This document shows positions 9,497-17,718 of a DNA stretch of 64,000 nucleotides, one piece after another. A program made the position numbers and the translations under genes. Position 1 is the stretch's first letter, and every line of letters starts with the position of its first letter. Source of the DNA: Yersinia canariae (GTDB lineage: Bacteria; Pseudomonadota; Gammaproteobacteria; Enterobacterales; Enterobacteriaceae); the NCBI RefSeq assembly GCF_009831415.1, contig NZ_CP043727.1:2232001-2296000 (forward strand). The letters are read 5' to 3'. Below the pieces are notes generated by a model. It had not been told where the DNA came from. It did no database searches and was given only the letters and a program-made list of their open reading frames with translations.

Positions 9497-9915
9497 AATA
9501 TCTTCCTTGTTATTGAAGATTGAAAATAATGCAGAAAGTTACGCGGTAGCTATTCTAAATTTAGACACATGAGTAATTCACACCACTCTTTATCACTGGA
9601 CACGGTGTTATGTACTTGAGGTGAATAATGATTATAACGAGCATTATCTGCATTCGTCTGACCTGTGGCCGGGTGATCCTGAGTAATATTATAATCTGAG
9701 CTGTTAATCTGTAATAAGACCAATCAGATAAGGATATTAAAGGGCAATGGGTAAATCGGCGGCAATCTTTATTCTTGAACTCGCGGGTTCTATGGGGTAG
9801 GTTTTACAAAGTGACAATCACTTGTTGAACCATCACTCGCTGAACAATCACTCGTCAAATAATCGTCGAATTCGCTTTTTGTTAGGATGACAAAATTGGA
9901 GAGGTAGAGTTTATC
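9497..9915. other. Intergenic region between PI-PLC-like gene and luxR-type gene
   Basis: This 419-bp AT-rich gap lies between two divergent genes and must hold both promoters. Apart from the 15-bp repeats near 9816-9870 I see no further gene or clear operator. Confidence 0.5.
9816..9870. repeat. Degenerate 15-bp tandem repeats
   Basis: Three consecutive 15-bp units (aatcacttgttgaac, catcactcgctgaac, aatcactcgtcaaat) plus a partial fourth (aatcgtcgaa) lie 46-100 bp before the LuxR-type gene. They may be decayed duplications or clustered regulator sites. Confidence 0.65.
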
Positions 9916-10638
9916 ATGGATGAAAAGAAACCAAATAACCCAGTGAATTCAAAAAGTTTAATTGTAGAGTCTTTGAATTCACTCCCACTGATTTCCATCA
10001 TGGAACACAGTCATGAACCTTGGGTTGTAAGAGATTGCCAGTCGCGCTATGTCTATGTTAATCAAGCGGGTCTTGATTTCTTAAATTTACCCGTCGGCTT
10101 TGATATTGAAGGGAAATTAGATAATGAATGCCCCGCTGATTGGGCAGAATTTGCTGAGCAATATCAGGCAAATGATAGAAAGGCGGAGAAAAGTGGTAAG
10201 CGCGTGGCGATTATTTCAACCAATTTTTATGGTCGGGATAGAATATTAGAACCCTACTATTTACCTAGATTCCCCATTTACAATAAGATTGGTGAATGTA
10301 TAGGAACATTAACAAATGCCAGCAAATTAAATTTTATTTCTCTTTCACAATATGTAGACCACCGTACTCCCTCAGTATTAACACTGACTCCGCCAACAGA
10401 TCTGTTTAATGAAAGAGAACTTGAGATAATATTTTTTATATTACAACCGATGACCGCTAAAATGGTGGCGAAAAGACTTTCCTTATCACACAGAACAATA
10501 GAAAATAAATTAAGAATGATCTACGAAAAAGCGGGGGTCAACTCTTTGAATATGTTTAGAGAGTATTGCGGTAACTTAGGTTTAGATTTATATATTCCCT
10601 CCAAATTTGTAAAGCCCAATATTCGAAGTCATAATTAA
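9916..10638 (+). CDS. LuxR-family regulator with N-terminal PAS domain
   Basis: This 240-aa protein has a PAS fold at about residues 20-140 (HEPWVVRDCQSRYVYVNQAG marks its start) and a C-terminal LuxR-type helix-turn-helix at about 165-230 (FNERELEIIFFILQPMTAKM, then SHRTIENKLRMIYEKAGV). Proteins of this architecture sense small ligands or redox state and bind DNA. GGAGAGG lies before the ATG. It is divergent from the PI-PLC-like gene and equally AT-rich, so it may control that gene; the target is not known. Confidence 0.8.
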   Translation: MDEKKPNNPVNSKSLIVESLNSLPLISIMEHSHEPWVVRDCQSRYVYVNQAGLDFLNLPVGFDIEGKLDNECPADWAEFAEQYQANDRKAEKSGKRVAIISTNFYGRDRILEPYYLPRFPIYNKIGECIGTLTNASKLNFISLSQYVDHRTPSVLTLTPPTDLFNERELEIIFFILQPMTAKMVAKRLSLSHRTIENKLRMIYEKAGVNSLNMFREYCGNLGLDLYIPSKFVKPNIRSHN

Positions 10639-10774
10639 TCCACTAATAAAAATACCTAAGATTAATGAAAATTTAATTTTATTTAACGCAAAATGGTCAA
10701 TCCGCTCCCAGAGAGTCGTTCATTGTGTCTTAATGACCGGCTGATTCCCCTAGTTGCTGATACTCGGTCATTAA

Positions 10775-10811
10775 CCACCAGCCAGTCAGTAAAAAACTGG
10801 CCGGCTGGTGG
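10775..10811 (-). terminator. Hairpin downstream of nifJ
   Basis: CCACCAGCC at 10775-10783 pairs with GGCTGGTGG at 10803-10811, with a further inner CAGT/ACTG pairing. It lies between the convergent luxR-type gene and nifJ. There is no strong T run, so its terminator role is likely but unproven. Confidence 0.5.
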
Positions 10812-10834
10812 GTCTGACTTATTTAATCAAGCGG

Positions 10835-13800
10835 TTACTCAGTTGGCGCTTTCTCCGTTTTACCCGCTAACAAGCTGAGGAAGTCATAGCGTTTTTTCAG
10901 ATCCTTTTCAGCCGCAGCATACAACTGCGCTGCAACTTCCGGCTCTTGGGTGTTGAGCCGCCGGAAACGCTGTTCATTGAGCAATGTCGTCGTCAAATCG
11001 CTGCTTGGTGGGCGAGAATCCAGCGCCAAAGCCATTTTTCCTTCATCGGCGCGACGTGGGTCGAAACGATACAGAGGCCAGAAACCGGTGGCGGTTAATT
11101 GCTTCATTTGGTCATGGCTGTAGGCCAAATCATACCCATGCTCTTCACAAGGGCTGTACGCGATAATCAGCGACGGGCCGGGGTAGGCTTCTGCTTCCTG
11201 AATAGCTTTAACAGTTTGGTTGAGTTGCGCCCCCAGCGAAATCTGCGCGACATACACATGGCCGTACATCATCATGCTGACGCCTAAATCTTTGCGAGCC
11301 TTACGTTTACCGTGTTCGCCAAACTTGGTCACAGCTCCTAGCGGCGTGGCTTTGGATTGCTGCCCACCGGTATTGGAGTAGCACTGGGTGTCGAGCACCA
11401 ATACATTGACATTTTCGGTCAAGCTAAGCACATGGTCCAAGCCGCCGAACCCGATGTCATAGGCCCAGCCGTCACCGCCAATCAGCCAAATGGATTTATC
11501 CACCAGATAATCTGCATCGGTTGCTAATTGCTGTGCATCATTTCCTGGGATCCCCTGTAGCACTTGGCGCAGTTGGCTGACTTGTTCGCGGCGAACTTCA
11601 GGTGTCGCATCCTCATTAAGCAACTGTTCAACCAATTCCGGCGGCAGCTGTGGGGCCAGTTGGTTGATTAAGCGAGTGACCCGCTGGCGATGTTGGTCAA
11701 CCGTCAGGCGGAAGCCCAAACCAAACTCGGCGTTATCCTCGAACAGTGAATTTGCCCATGCCGGGCCACGGCCATCGGCGTTGGTGGTATAAGGTGTGGT
11801 GGGTAGATTGCCGCCATAGATTGAAGAGCAACCGGTCGCATTGGCAATTAATAGACGATCGCCATACAGCTGGGTGAGCAATTTAATGTATGGCGTTTCA
11901 CCACAACCTGAGCAAGCACCGGAATATTCAAACAGCGGTGAAATCAGTTGTGAAGTGCGGATGTCGATACGTTCCATTTGCGTTTTATCGATTTCCGGCA
12001 ACTTAAGGAAGAAATCATAGTGAGCTTTTTCTTCCGCCAAATGTTCCAGCCGTGGCTTCATATTAATGGCTTTAATTTCAGGGTTTTGCCGGTCTTTCGC
12101 CGGACAAACTTCATAGCAAAGATTACATCCAGTGCAATCTTCAGGAGCAACTTGTAATACATACTTTTGTCCGCGCATATCGCGGGCTTTCACATCCAGC
12201 GATTGTAAGCTGCTTGGGGCCGCTGACATGGCGTCAGGTTGGACAACTTTCGCACGTATGGCTGAGTGCGGGCAGGCCGCCACGCAGTGATTACACTGAG
12301 TACACAGGTCCGGCTGCCAGATAGGAATATCTTCGGCAATATTGCGTTTTTCCCACTGAGTGGTGCCCACCGGCCAGGTGCCGTCAGGTGGGAAAGCAGA
12401 GACAGGCAATGCATCTCCCAACCCGGCCAGCATGGTGGCGGTAACAGTTTTCACGAAATCAGGCGCTTGGTCCGAGACAATAGGGGGGCGCATCGGGCTG
12501 TTTTCATCAATAGGTTGCAGTGGGATCTCGACCAATGCATCTAGAGTTGCATCAAGAGCTTGCCAGTTGCGGGTGACAATTTCCGGCCCTTTATTGCTGT
12601 AGCTACGGTCAATCGCCGCGCGCAGTTGTTCTTGCGCCATGGCAGTTGGCAATATTTGAGTCAGATGGAAGAACGCCATTTGCATCACAGTATTGATGCG
12701 CGCGCCCAGCTTGCATTCACGGGCAATTTTTGCCGCATTAATCACAAACAGGCGGGCATTGCGCTGATGAAGAACCGCCTGAACTTCTTGTGGTAGGCGC
12801 TGCCACATTTCGTCGGCACTGAACGGTGTATTTATCAGGAAGATACCGCCCGGTTTTAGGCGTTCTGCCATTTGGTAGGTATCAATAAACTGTAACTGGT
12901 GGCAGCCGACAAAATCAGCCTGGCTGACCAGATAAGCCGAATTAATCGGCGTTTCACTGACCCGTAAATGGGAGACGGTCAGGCCGCCGGCCTTTTTCGA
13001 GTCGTAGACAAAATAGCCCTGAGCATACAGCGAGGTGCTATTGCCGATAATCTTGATGTTATTTTTTGTTGCAGAGACCGAACCGTCACTGCCCAGACCA
13101 TAGAACAGAGCTTCCAATGTGGCGCGCTGTTCAATTTTTTCATCCGTCAGTGGCAATGACAAGCCGGTTACGTCATCAAAAATCCCCACGGTAAAGCGCG
13201 GGCGGGGCAGTTCAAGAGACAATTCTTTGAATATTGCCAAGGCGCAGTCGGGGCCAAACTCTTTGGAAGACAGCCCATAGCGGCCTCCGATGACTTTTGG
13301 CAGTGTTGCGCGCTCGCCACGACTATAGGCTTCCGCCAGCGCAGTCATGACATCGAGATAAAGTGGCTCGGCCAGCGCACCCGGTTCTTTGGTGCGGTCC
13401 AATACGGCTATTTTGCTCACCGACTGTGGCAAGACACTCAGCAGGTGTTCAGCACTGAAGGGGCGGAATAATCGCACTTTCAGCACGCCAACTTTCTCCC
13501 CGCGAGTTAACAGGCTATCAATCACTTCTTCACAGGTACCACTCGCTGACCCCATCAGAATGATAACGCGCTCTGCCTGCGGGTGGCCGTAATATTCAAA
13601 CGGCTTATATTCACGCCCGGTGGCCTCAGCAAATGCCTGCATGGCATCAGCAACATGCTGGTAAGTATTGTTATACCAAGGGTTTGTTGCTTCACGAGAC
13701 TGGAAATAGGTATCCGGGTTAGCTGAGGTGCCGCGTACCACGGGATGATCTGGCGAAAGCGCGCGACTGCGGTGGCCATCAATCCCTTTTTGGGGCAGTA

Positions 13801-14368
13801 ACTGGCGCAGTGTGTCATCACTCAGCGGCACGATTTTATTGATTTCATGTGAGGTGCGGAAACCATCAAAGAAATGAATAAATGGAATGCGGCTATTAAG
13901 TGTTGCTACCTGAGATATCAGCGCGAAATCTTGAGCTTCCTGTACGCTACTGGCGCACAGCATTGCGCAGCCAGTTTGGCGCACGGCCATGACATCAGAG
14001 TGGTCACCAAAGATAGACAGCGCGTGGGTCGCGATGGTGCGGGCCGCAACATGGAGGACAAACGGTGTCAGTTCGCCAGCCAGTTTGTAGAGTGTTGGGA
14101 TCATCAACAGCAATCCCTGCGATGAGGTAAACGAGGTCGATAGCGCCCCGGTTTGCAGCGCGCCATGCACCGTCGCAATGGCCCCCCCCTCAGACTGCAT
14201 TTCAACCACGCGGGGAACATCACCCCAAATATTGACTTTACCATCACCTGACCAGGCATCGGCTTGCTCGGCCATGGTGGAACTGGGTGTAATAGGGTAG
14301 ATAGCAATAACTTCACTGGCACGATAGGCCACAGAAGCGACTGCACTGTTACCGTCAGTTGTAATCAT
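10835..14368 (-). CDS. nifJ: Pyruvate:ferredoxin (flavodoxin) oxidoreductase
   Basis: This 1177-aa single-chain enzyme (YdbK in E. coli) oxidises pyruvate to acetyl-CoA and CO2 and passes electrons to ferredoxin or flavodoxin. The N-terminal TPP-pyrimidine domain begins near YPITPSSTMAEQADAW. Two 4Fe-4S motifs follow (CTQCNHCVAACPH and CTGCNLCYEVCPAKDR). The C-terminal TPP-binding domain has CSGCGETPYIKLL and ATGCSSIYGG, with cluster cysteines in both, and a CYSNTGGQ motif. Length equals that of the full family. In E. coli the homologue helps against superoxide stress. The gene precedes ldhA-ydbH in the same conserved block. Confidence 0.96.
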   Translation of the reverse strand: MITTDGNSAVASVAYRASEVIAIYPITPSSTMAEQADAWSGDGKVNIWGDVPRVVEMQSEGGAIATVHGALQTGALSTSFTSSQGLLLMIPTLYKLAGELTPFVLHVAARTIATHALSIFGDHSDVMAVRQTGCAMLCASSVQEAQDFALISQVATLNSRIPFIHFFDGFRTSHEINKIVPLSDDTLRQLLPQKGIDGHRSRALSPDHPVVRGTSANPDTYFQSREATNPWYNNTYQHVADAMQAFAEATGREYKPFEYYGHPQAERVIILMGSASGTCEEVIDSLLTRGEKVGVLKVRLFRPFSAEHLLSVLPQSVSKIAVLDRTKEPGALAEPLYLDVMTALAEAYSRGERATLPKVIGGRYGLSSKEFGPDCALAIFKELSLELPRPRFTVGIFDDVTGLSLPLTDEKIEQRATLEALFYGLGSDGSVSATKNNIKIIGNSTSLYAQGYFVYDSKKAGGLTVSHLRVSETPINSAYLVSQADFVGCHQLQFIDTYQMAERLKPGGIFLINTPFSADEMWQRLPQEVQAVLHQRNARLFVINAAKIARECKLGARINTVMQMAFFHLTQILPTAMAQEQLRAAIDRSYSNKGPEIVTRNWQALDATLDALVEIPLQPIDENSPMRPPIVSDQAPDFVKTVTATMLAGLGDALPVSAFPPDGTWPVGTTQWEKRNIAEDIPIWQPDLCTQCNHCVAACPHSAIRAKVVQPDAMSAAPSSLQSLDVKARDMRGQKYVLQVAPEDCTGCNLCYEVCPAKDRQNPEIKAINMKPRLEHLAEEKAHYDFFLKLPEIDKTQMERIDIRTSQLISPLFEYSGACSGCGETPYIKLLTQLYGDRLLIANATGCSSIYGGNLPTTPYTTNADGRGPAWANSLFEDNAEFGLGFRLTVDQHRQRVTRLINQLAPQLPPELVEQLLNEDATPEVRREQVSQLRQVLQGIPGNDAQQLATDADYLVDKSIWLIGGDGWAYDIGFGGLDHVLSLTENVNVLVLDTQCYSNTGGQQSKATPLGAVTKFGEHGKRKARKDLGVSMMMYGHVYVAQISLGAQLNQTVKAIQEAEAYPGPSLIIAYSPCEEHGYDLAYSHDQMKQLTATGFWPLYRFDPRRADEGKMALALDSRPPSSDLTTTLLNEQRFRRLNTQEPEVAAQLYAAAEKDLKKRYDFLSLLAGKTEKAPTE

Positions 14369-14765
14369 TAATTTATACCTTCACATTGCTTGTCATGCAG
14401 AAACAAAAAGTGTTAATGGGGCAGTCTCTGACCGCTATCTGGCTATTTGAACTAATAGGCAAATTCTAGCAGAGAGTATTTTTGCCAGTTATCGCATTTG
14501 TGTGGCGCTGGCTTGAAAAGTGATATCGTGAATAAGATGAATAGCAGCGCAAAAGGTATATCGCGGGTTTCAGATAATAATGATTACAATTAGAAATAGT
14601 TTTCTAATTGTAATCGGATACCACTCAGTACTACAGCGCGCAATAATTGCGCTGGGGGTAAGTTTATTTGTGAAATAATTGTGAAGTGTCAATAGATTTA
14701 ATGACCATTTAATCATCGGCGGGCATAATGTTGACTCAATGTAGAACAAAAATGAGAGAGCGGTA
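14369..14765. other. Divergent intergenic region nifJ / SMR pump
   Basis: This 397-bp AT-rich region holds the promoters of nifJ and the efflux gene and the long palindrome at 14582-14615. I see no gene in it. Confidence 0.5.
14582..14615. promoter_or_regulatory. 15-bp perfect inverted repeat upstream of the SMR pump gene
   Basis: GATTACAATTAGAAA and its exact reverse complement TTTCTAATTGTAATC are separated by TAGT. It lies 150 bp before the EmrE-like gene and 213 bp before nifJ. The symmetry suggests a dimeric regulator such as a MarR or TetR type protein; a hairpin in RNA is the alternative. No T run follows. Confidence 0.55.
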
Positions 14766-15098
14766 ATGAGTGGTTTCATGTATTTAATGATGGCGATTGT
14801 TGCCGAAGTGGTAGCAACCACGATGTTAAAAGCCTCTGATGGCTTTACCCGTCTGATGCCCTCAATCGTGGTTGTGATTGGCTACGGCATCGCTTTTTGG
14901 GGGCTATCACAGGTAGTCAAAACCATGCCATTGGGGATTGCTTATGCCATTTGGTCTGGATTGGGGATTGTGCTGGTATCAGTGGCGGCGACATTCATGT
15001 ATCAGCAGAAATTAGATTGGGCGGCGATTGCCGGTATGACATTAATTATTGCCGGTGTTTTGGTGATTAATTTGCTTTCAAAGACACCGATGCATTAA
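14766..15098 (+). CDS. emrE: EmrE-like small multidrug resistance pump
   Basis: This 110-aa four-helix protein of the SMR family exports cationic drugs in exchange for protons as a dual-topology dimer. The essential glutamate E14 lies in AIVAEVVATTMLK, and the signature segments GFTRLMPS, GIAYAIWSGLGIVL and the C-terminal GVLVINLL resemble E. coli EmrE at the same 110-aa length. SugE-type proteins differ in the first helix, so EmrE/Qac type is preferred. It is transcribed divergently from nifJ. Confidence 0.88.
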   Translation: MSGFMYLMMAIVAEVVATTMLKASDGFTRLMPSIVVVIGYGIAFWGLSQVVKTMPLGIAYAIWSGLGIVLVSVAATFMYQQKLDWAAIAGMTLIIAGVLVINLLSKTPMH

Positions 15099-15129
15099 TC
15101 ATCTCAACCGGCATGCGGGTATCCCTACT

Positions 15130-15166
15130 TTTCCGCGTTATCGTGAGTGGAGAGATAACGCGGAAA
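15130..15166. terminator. Hairpin between convergent SMR and mgtC-like genes
   Basis: TTTCCGCGTTATC at 15130-15142 pairs perfectly with GATAACGCGGAAA at 15154-15166 around an 11-nt loop. It lies between two convergent genes; no T run follows on either strand, so terminator is a positional inference. Confidence 0.5.
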
Positions 15167-15207
15167 GGGGATAAATAAAACGTTAATCAGTAGTACATAT
15201 AATCCAA

Positions 15208-15867
15208 CTATTTAATCTCGACCTGATGTATTCCCTCGACTGCCAATAACTTCTCATACAGTTGGTCCAGACTTTTTCTTGGTGGCAATGTCACTTCCAT
15301 CATGAGTTCACAATCGTGTTCACCTTTTTCAGGTTTGTGGGTAACTGACAGATTGATGGGGTGCAATTGCAATTTTTGCATGGCAATTAAAATACGTGGC
15401 ACACTGTCGGCGAGCAGTTTAATCGAAATAAAATGGTGCTGGCCGATAAAACGATTACTCAACTGGCGGAAGATCTCCAGCACGATTAACGTCACCATCG
15501 TGCCATAAATACCAATCTCATACAGGCCACTCCCAATCACCAGACCTATCGCGGCAGTTACCCACATCCCGGCGGCAGTGGTGAGGCCTTTGACCATCTG
15601 CTTTTGAATCATGATAGTCCCGGCACCGAGGAAACCCATGCCACTGACGACTTGCGCCGCGACACGGCTGGGGTCAAAACTGACGTGTTCTAATGTCAGT
15701 AAATCTTCAAAACCATATTTTGAAACAATCATAAACATCGCACTACCAATGCCGACCAGAATATGAGTCCGTAGCCCGGCATCTTTAGCTCGTAGTTGAC
15801 GTTCAAGCCCAATCAATCCCCCCAATGCACCCGCCAGGGTAATTCGCAGTAGTAAATCAGTGATCAT
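15208..15867 (-). CDS. MgtC/SapB family membrane protein
   Basis: This 219-aa protein has the MgtC/SapB hydrophobic domain in residues about 1-135 with the family segments GGLIGLERQLRAKDAGLRTH, VVSGMGFLGAG and TTAAGMWVTAAIG, followed by a soluble C-terminal ACT-like domain. MgtC itself is a PhoP-regulated virulence and Mg-adaptation factor that acts on ATP synthase; several paralogues have other or unknown roles, so no symbol is given. An ATG at 15879 is possible, but the ATG at 15867 has GGGA about 8 nt upstream. Confidence 0.85.
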   Translation of the reverse strand: MITDLLLRITLAGALGGLIGLERQLRAKDAGLRTHILVGIGSAMFMIVSKYGFEDLLTLEHVSFDPSRVAAQVVSGMGFLGAGTIMIQKQMVKGLTTAAGMWVTAAIGLVIGSGLYEIGIYGTMVTLIVLEIFRQLSNRFIGQHHFISIKLLADSVPRILIAMQKLQLHPINLSVTHKPEKGEHDCELMMEVTLPPRKSLDQLYEKLLAVEGIHQVEIK

Positions 15868-16052
15868 AATTATTCCCATTTTATTTTTGTACCACCTGTA
15901 GGTGTTTGATTCTTTTCTCTGATTGATATATCAACGCGGATCCGCACTAAATTAAATTAGCGTATTGTGCTTATTTGTGTTGTGTTTTAATTATAACAGT
16001 TATTATATGAGTTTATTATAGCGCTATATATTCCTCATGCCGGAGCAAAAGA

Positions 16053-16358
16053 ATGAAAGCATTATCTTGGTTTGTGGGCGTAGCTGTGCTCTTTTTAGCC
16101 GCTTGCAGCAGCAATGATTCAACAGATACAGCTTTAAATAACAATGATGCCTACGAACCAGTACAACAAGCCACCAGTGCCAATGTTCATCATAATATTA
16201 ATATGTCTAATCCCGCTGCCGTCAATTGTGCTAATGCGGGGGGTGTTTTGACGGTTGCCAAACAGCTCAACGGCGTAAGTGTAGGAATGTGCCAGTTATC
16301 AGATGGCAAACGTTGTGAAGAGTCGGCGTTAATGCGCGGCGCATGCCCAGCTCGTTGA
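16053..16358 (+). CDS. ydbJ: DUF333 lipoprotein (YdbJ-like)
   Basis: This 101-aa protein has a lipoprotein signal with lipobox LAAC (C18) followed by a serine/asparagine-rich linker. Its C-terminal DUF333 domain (NPAAVNCANAGG, then GMCQLSDGKRCEESAL) has four cysteines besides the lipid-bearing one. E. coli YdbJ lies at the same place between ydbK and ldhA, with hslJ between; hslJ is missing here. S19 at position +2 suggests outer-membrane sorting. Function is unknown. Confidence 0.82.
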   Translation: MKALSWFVGVAVLFLAACSSNDSTDTALNNNDAYEPVQQATSANVHHNINMSNPAAVNCANAGGVLTVAKQLNGVSVGMCQLSDGKRCEESALMRGACPAR

Positions 16359-16399
16359 CAGACGGCCCTATTTCCGAGTGCTTGCTAACCCTTTTGCTG

Positions 16400-16428
16400 T
16401 GAGAGGGCGTAGCGAAAACACCCTCTCA
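16400..16428. terminator. Hairpin between ydbJ-like gene and ldhA
   Basis: TGAGAGGG at 16400-16407 pairs with CCCTCTCA at 16421-16428 between two convergent genes. There is no T run, so the terminator function is inferred from position. Confidence 0.5.
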
Positions 16429-16447
16429 TTAGCACACTAATGGATAA

Positions 16448-17440
16448 TTAGGCCGTGATGATATTTGGGCAATGTTCGCCCTTTTTCAATTGAGTAATAT
16501 TCTGCATGGTGGTAGTAGAAATACTGGTCAGTGCTTCTTCCGTCAGGAATGCCTGATGCCCAGTAAATAACACGTTGTGGCAAGAGGACAGACGACGGAA
16601 AACGTCATCCTGAATCACGTCATTGGATTTATCTTCAAAGAATAAATCGCGTTCATTTTCATACACATCCATGCCAAGCGAGCCGATTTTTTGCTGTTTT
16701 AACGCATCAATTGCCGCTGTAGAGTCAATCAAACCACCCCGGCTGGTGTTGATTATCATCACGCCGTCTTTCATTTGTTCAAAAGATTGTTTATTGAGCA
16801 AATGATGGTTTTCTGGCGTCATCGGGCAATGCAGCGAGATAACATCAGATTTGGCATACAGGGTTTTGAGGTCAACATATTCCGCACCCAGTTCCAGTGC
16901 AGCCTGGCTTGGGTAAGGGTCATAGGCTAGCAAGTGCATACCAAAGCCTTTTAAAATGCGCATGGTGGCGACACCAATTTTACCGGTACCGATAATCCCC
17001 GCAGTGCGGCCATGCATATTGAAACCAATCAGGCCCTCCAAAGAGAAATTGGCATCACGGGTGCGTTGATAAGCGCGGTGAATACGGCGGTTGAGGCTCA
17101 TCATCATACCGACGGTATGTTCAGCCACCGCTTCAGGTGAATAGGCCGGGACGCGAACCACCTGAATACCCAGCTCTTTCGCCGCAACCAAATCCACATT
17201 ATTAAAACCCGCGCAGCGCAGTGCCAGAATCTCAACACCGGCTTCTTTTAATTCTTCCAATGTTGCGCGACAACCATCATCGTTGACGAAAAGACATACC
17301 GCATCACAGCCCGCAGCCATCTTTGCTGTTTTGGGGGTTAACAGAAAATCGAAAAACTCTAATTCAAAGCCAAAATCTTTGTTGACCAATTCGAGGTATT
17401 TACGGTCATACTGTTTAGTACTGTAAACGGCTAATTTCAT
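16448..17440 (-). CDS. ldhA: Fermentative D-lactate dehydrogenase
   Basis: LdhA reduces pyruvate to D-lactate with NADH during fermentation. The 330-aa protein of the D-2-hydroxyacid dehydrogenase family has the NAD-binding GIIGTGKIGVATMRILKGFG motif, the catalytic arginine in NTSRGGLID, the catalytic glutamate in DVYENERDLFF and the histidine in FTGHQAFLT. Two ATGs abut at 17443 and 17440; the second starts MKLAVYSTKQYD as in E. coli and lies 8 nt after GGAG. Confidence 0.97.
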   Translation of the reverse strand: MKLAVYSTKQYDRKYLELVNKDFGFELEFFDFLLTPKTAKMAAGCDAVCLFVNDDGCRATLEELKEAGVEILALRCAGFNNVDLVAAKELGIQVVRVPAYSPEAVAEHTVGMMMSLNRRIHRAYQRTRDANFSLEGLIGFNMHGRTAGIIGTGKIGVATMRILKGFGMHLLAYDPYPSQAALELGAEYVDLKTLYAKSDVISLHCPMTPENHHLLNKQSFEQMKDGVMIINTSRGGLIDSTAAIDALKQQKIGSLGMDVYENERDLFFEDKSNDVIQDDVFRRLSSCHNVLFTGHQAFLTEEALTSISTTTMQNITQLKKGEHCPNIITA

Positions 17441-17718
17441 CATGATTTCTCCGCCATAATATTGTGATCAATCTAACAGATTCGAATAAATCATACAATT
17501 CACCACAATGATAAGTTAAAGAGGGCGTTTGTAACTTTCCTATGCCAATGAGGTAAGGTTTTCATTCCAATTTTCAATGGCAGTCGTTCAGGGTGAGTTA
17601 CAAGAGCATGGTTATTTATTATGGTATTGTGCAGCACTTTAGCGTGTTGAAGATGTAGTTTAGCTTAGCGCGATTAAAGCGCACAGGATGTTGGGTTGGT
17701 GAGAAAACAAGGCAAGTC

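Noticed and set aside
8519..10834. Possible prophage remnant at the ttcA neighbourhood, the Rac site of E. coli
   Set aside because: No integrase, phage structural gene or attachment repeat is visible; only accessory genes with AT-rich composition.
10984..14346. Several open frames of 60-92 codons on the opposite strand of nifJ
   Set aside because: They are shadows of a long well-conserved gene, lack ribosome sites and show no family features.
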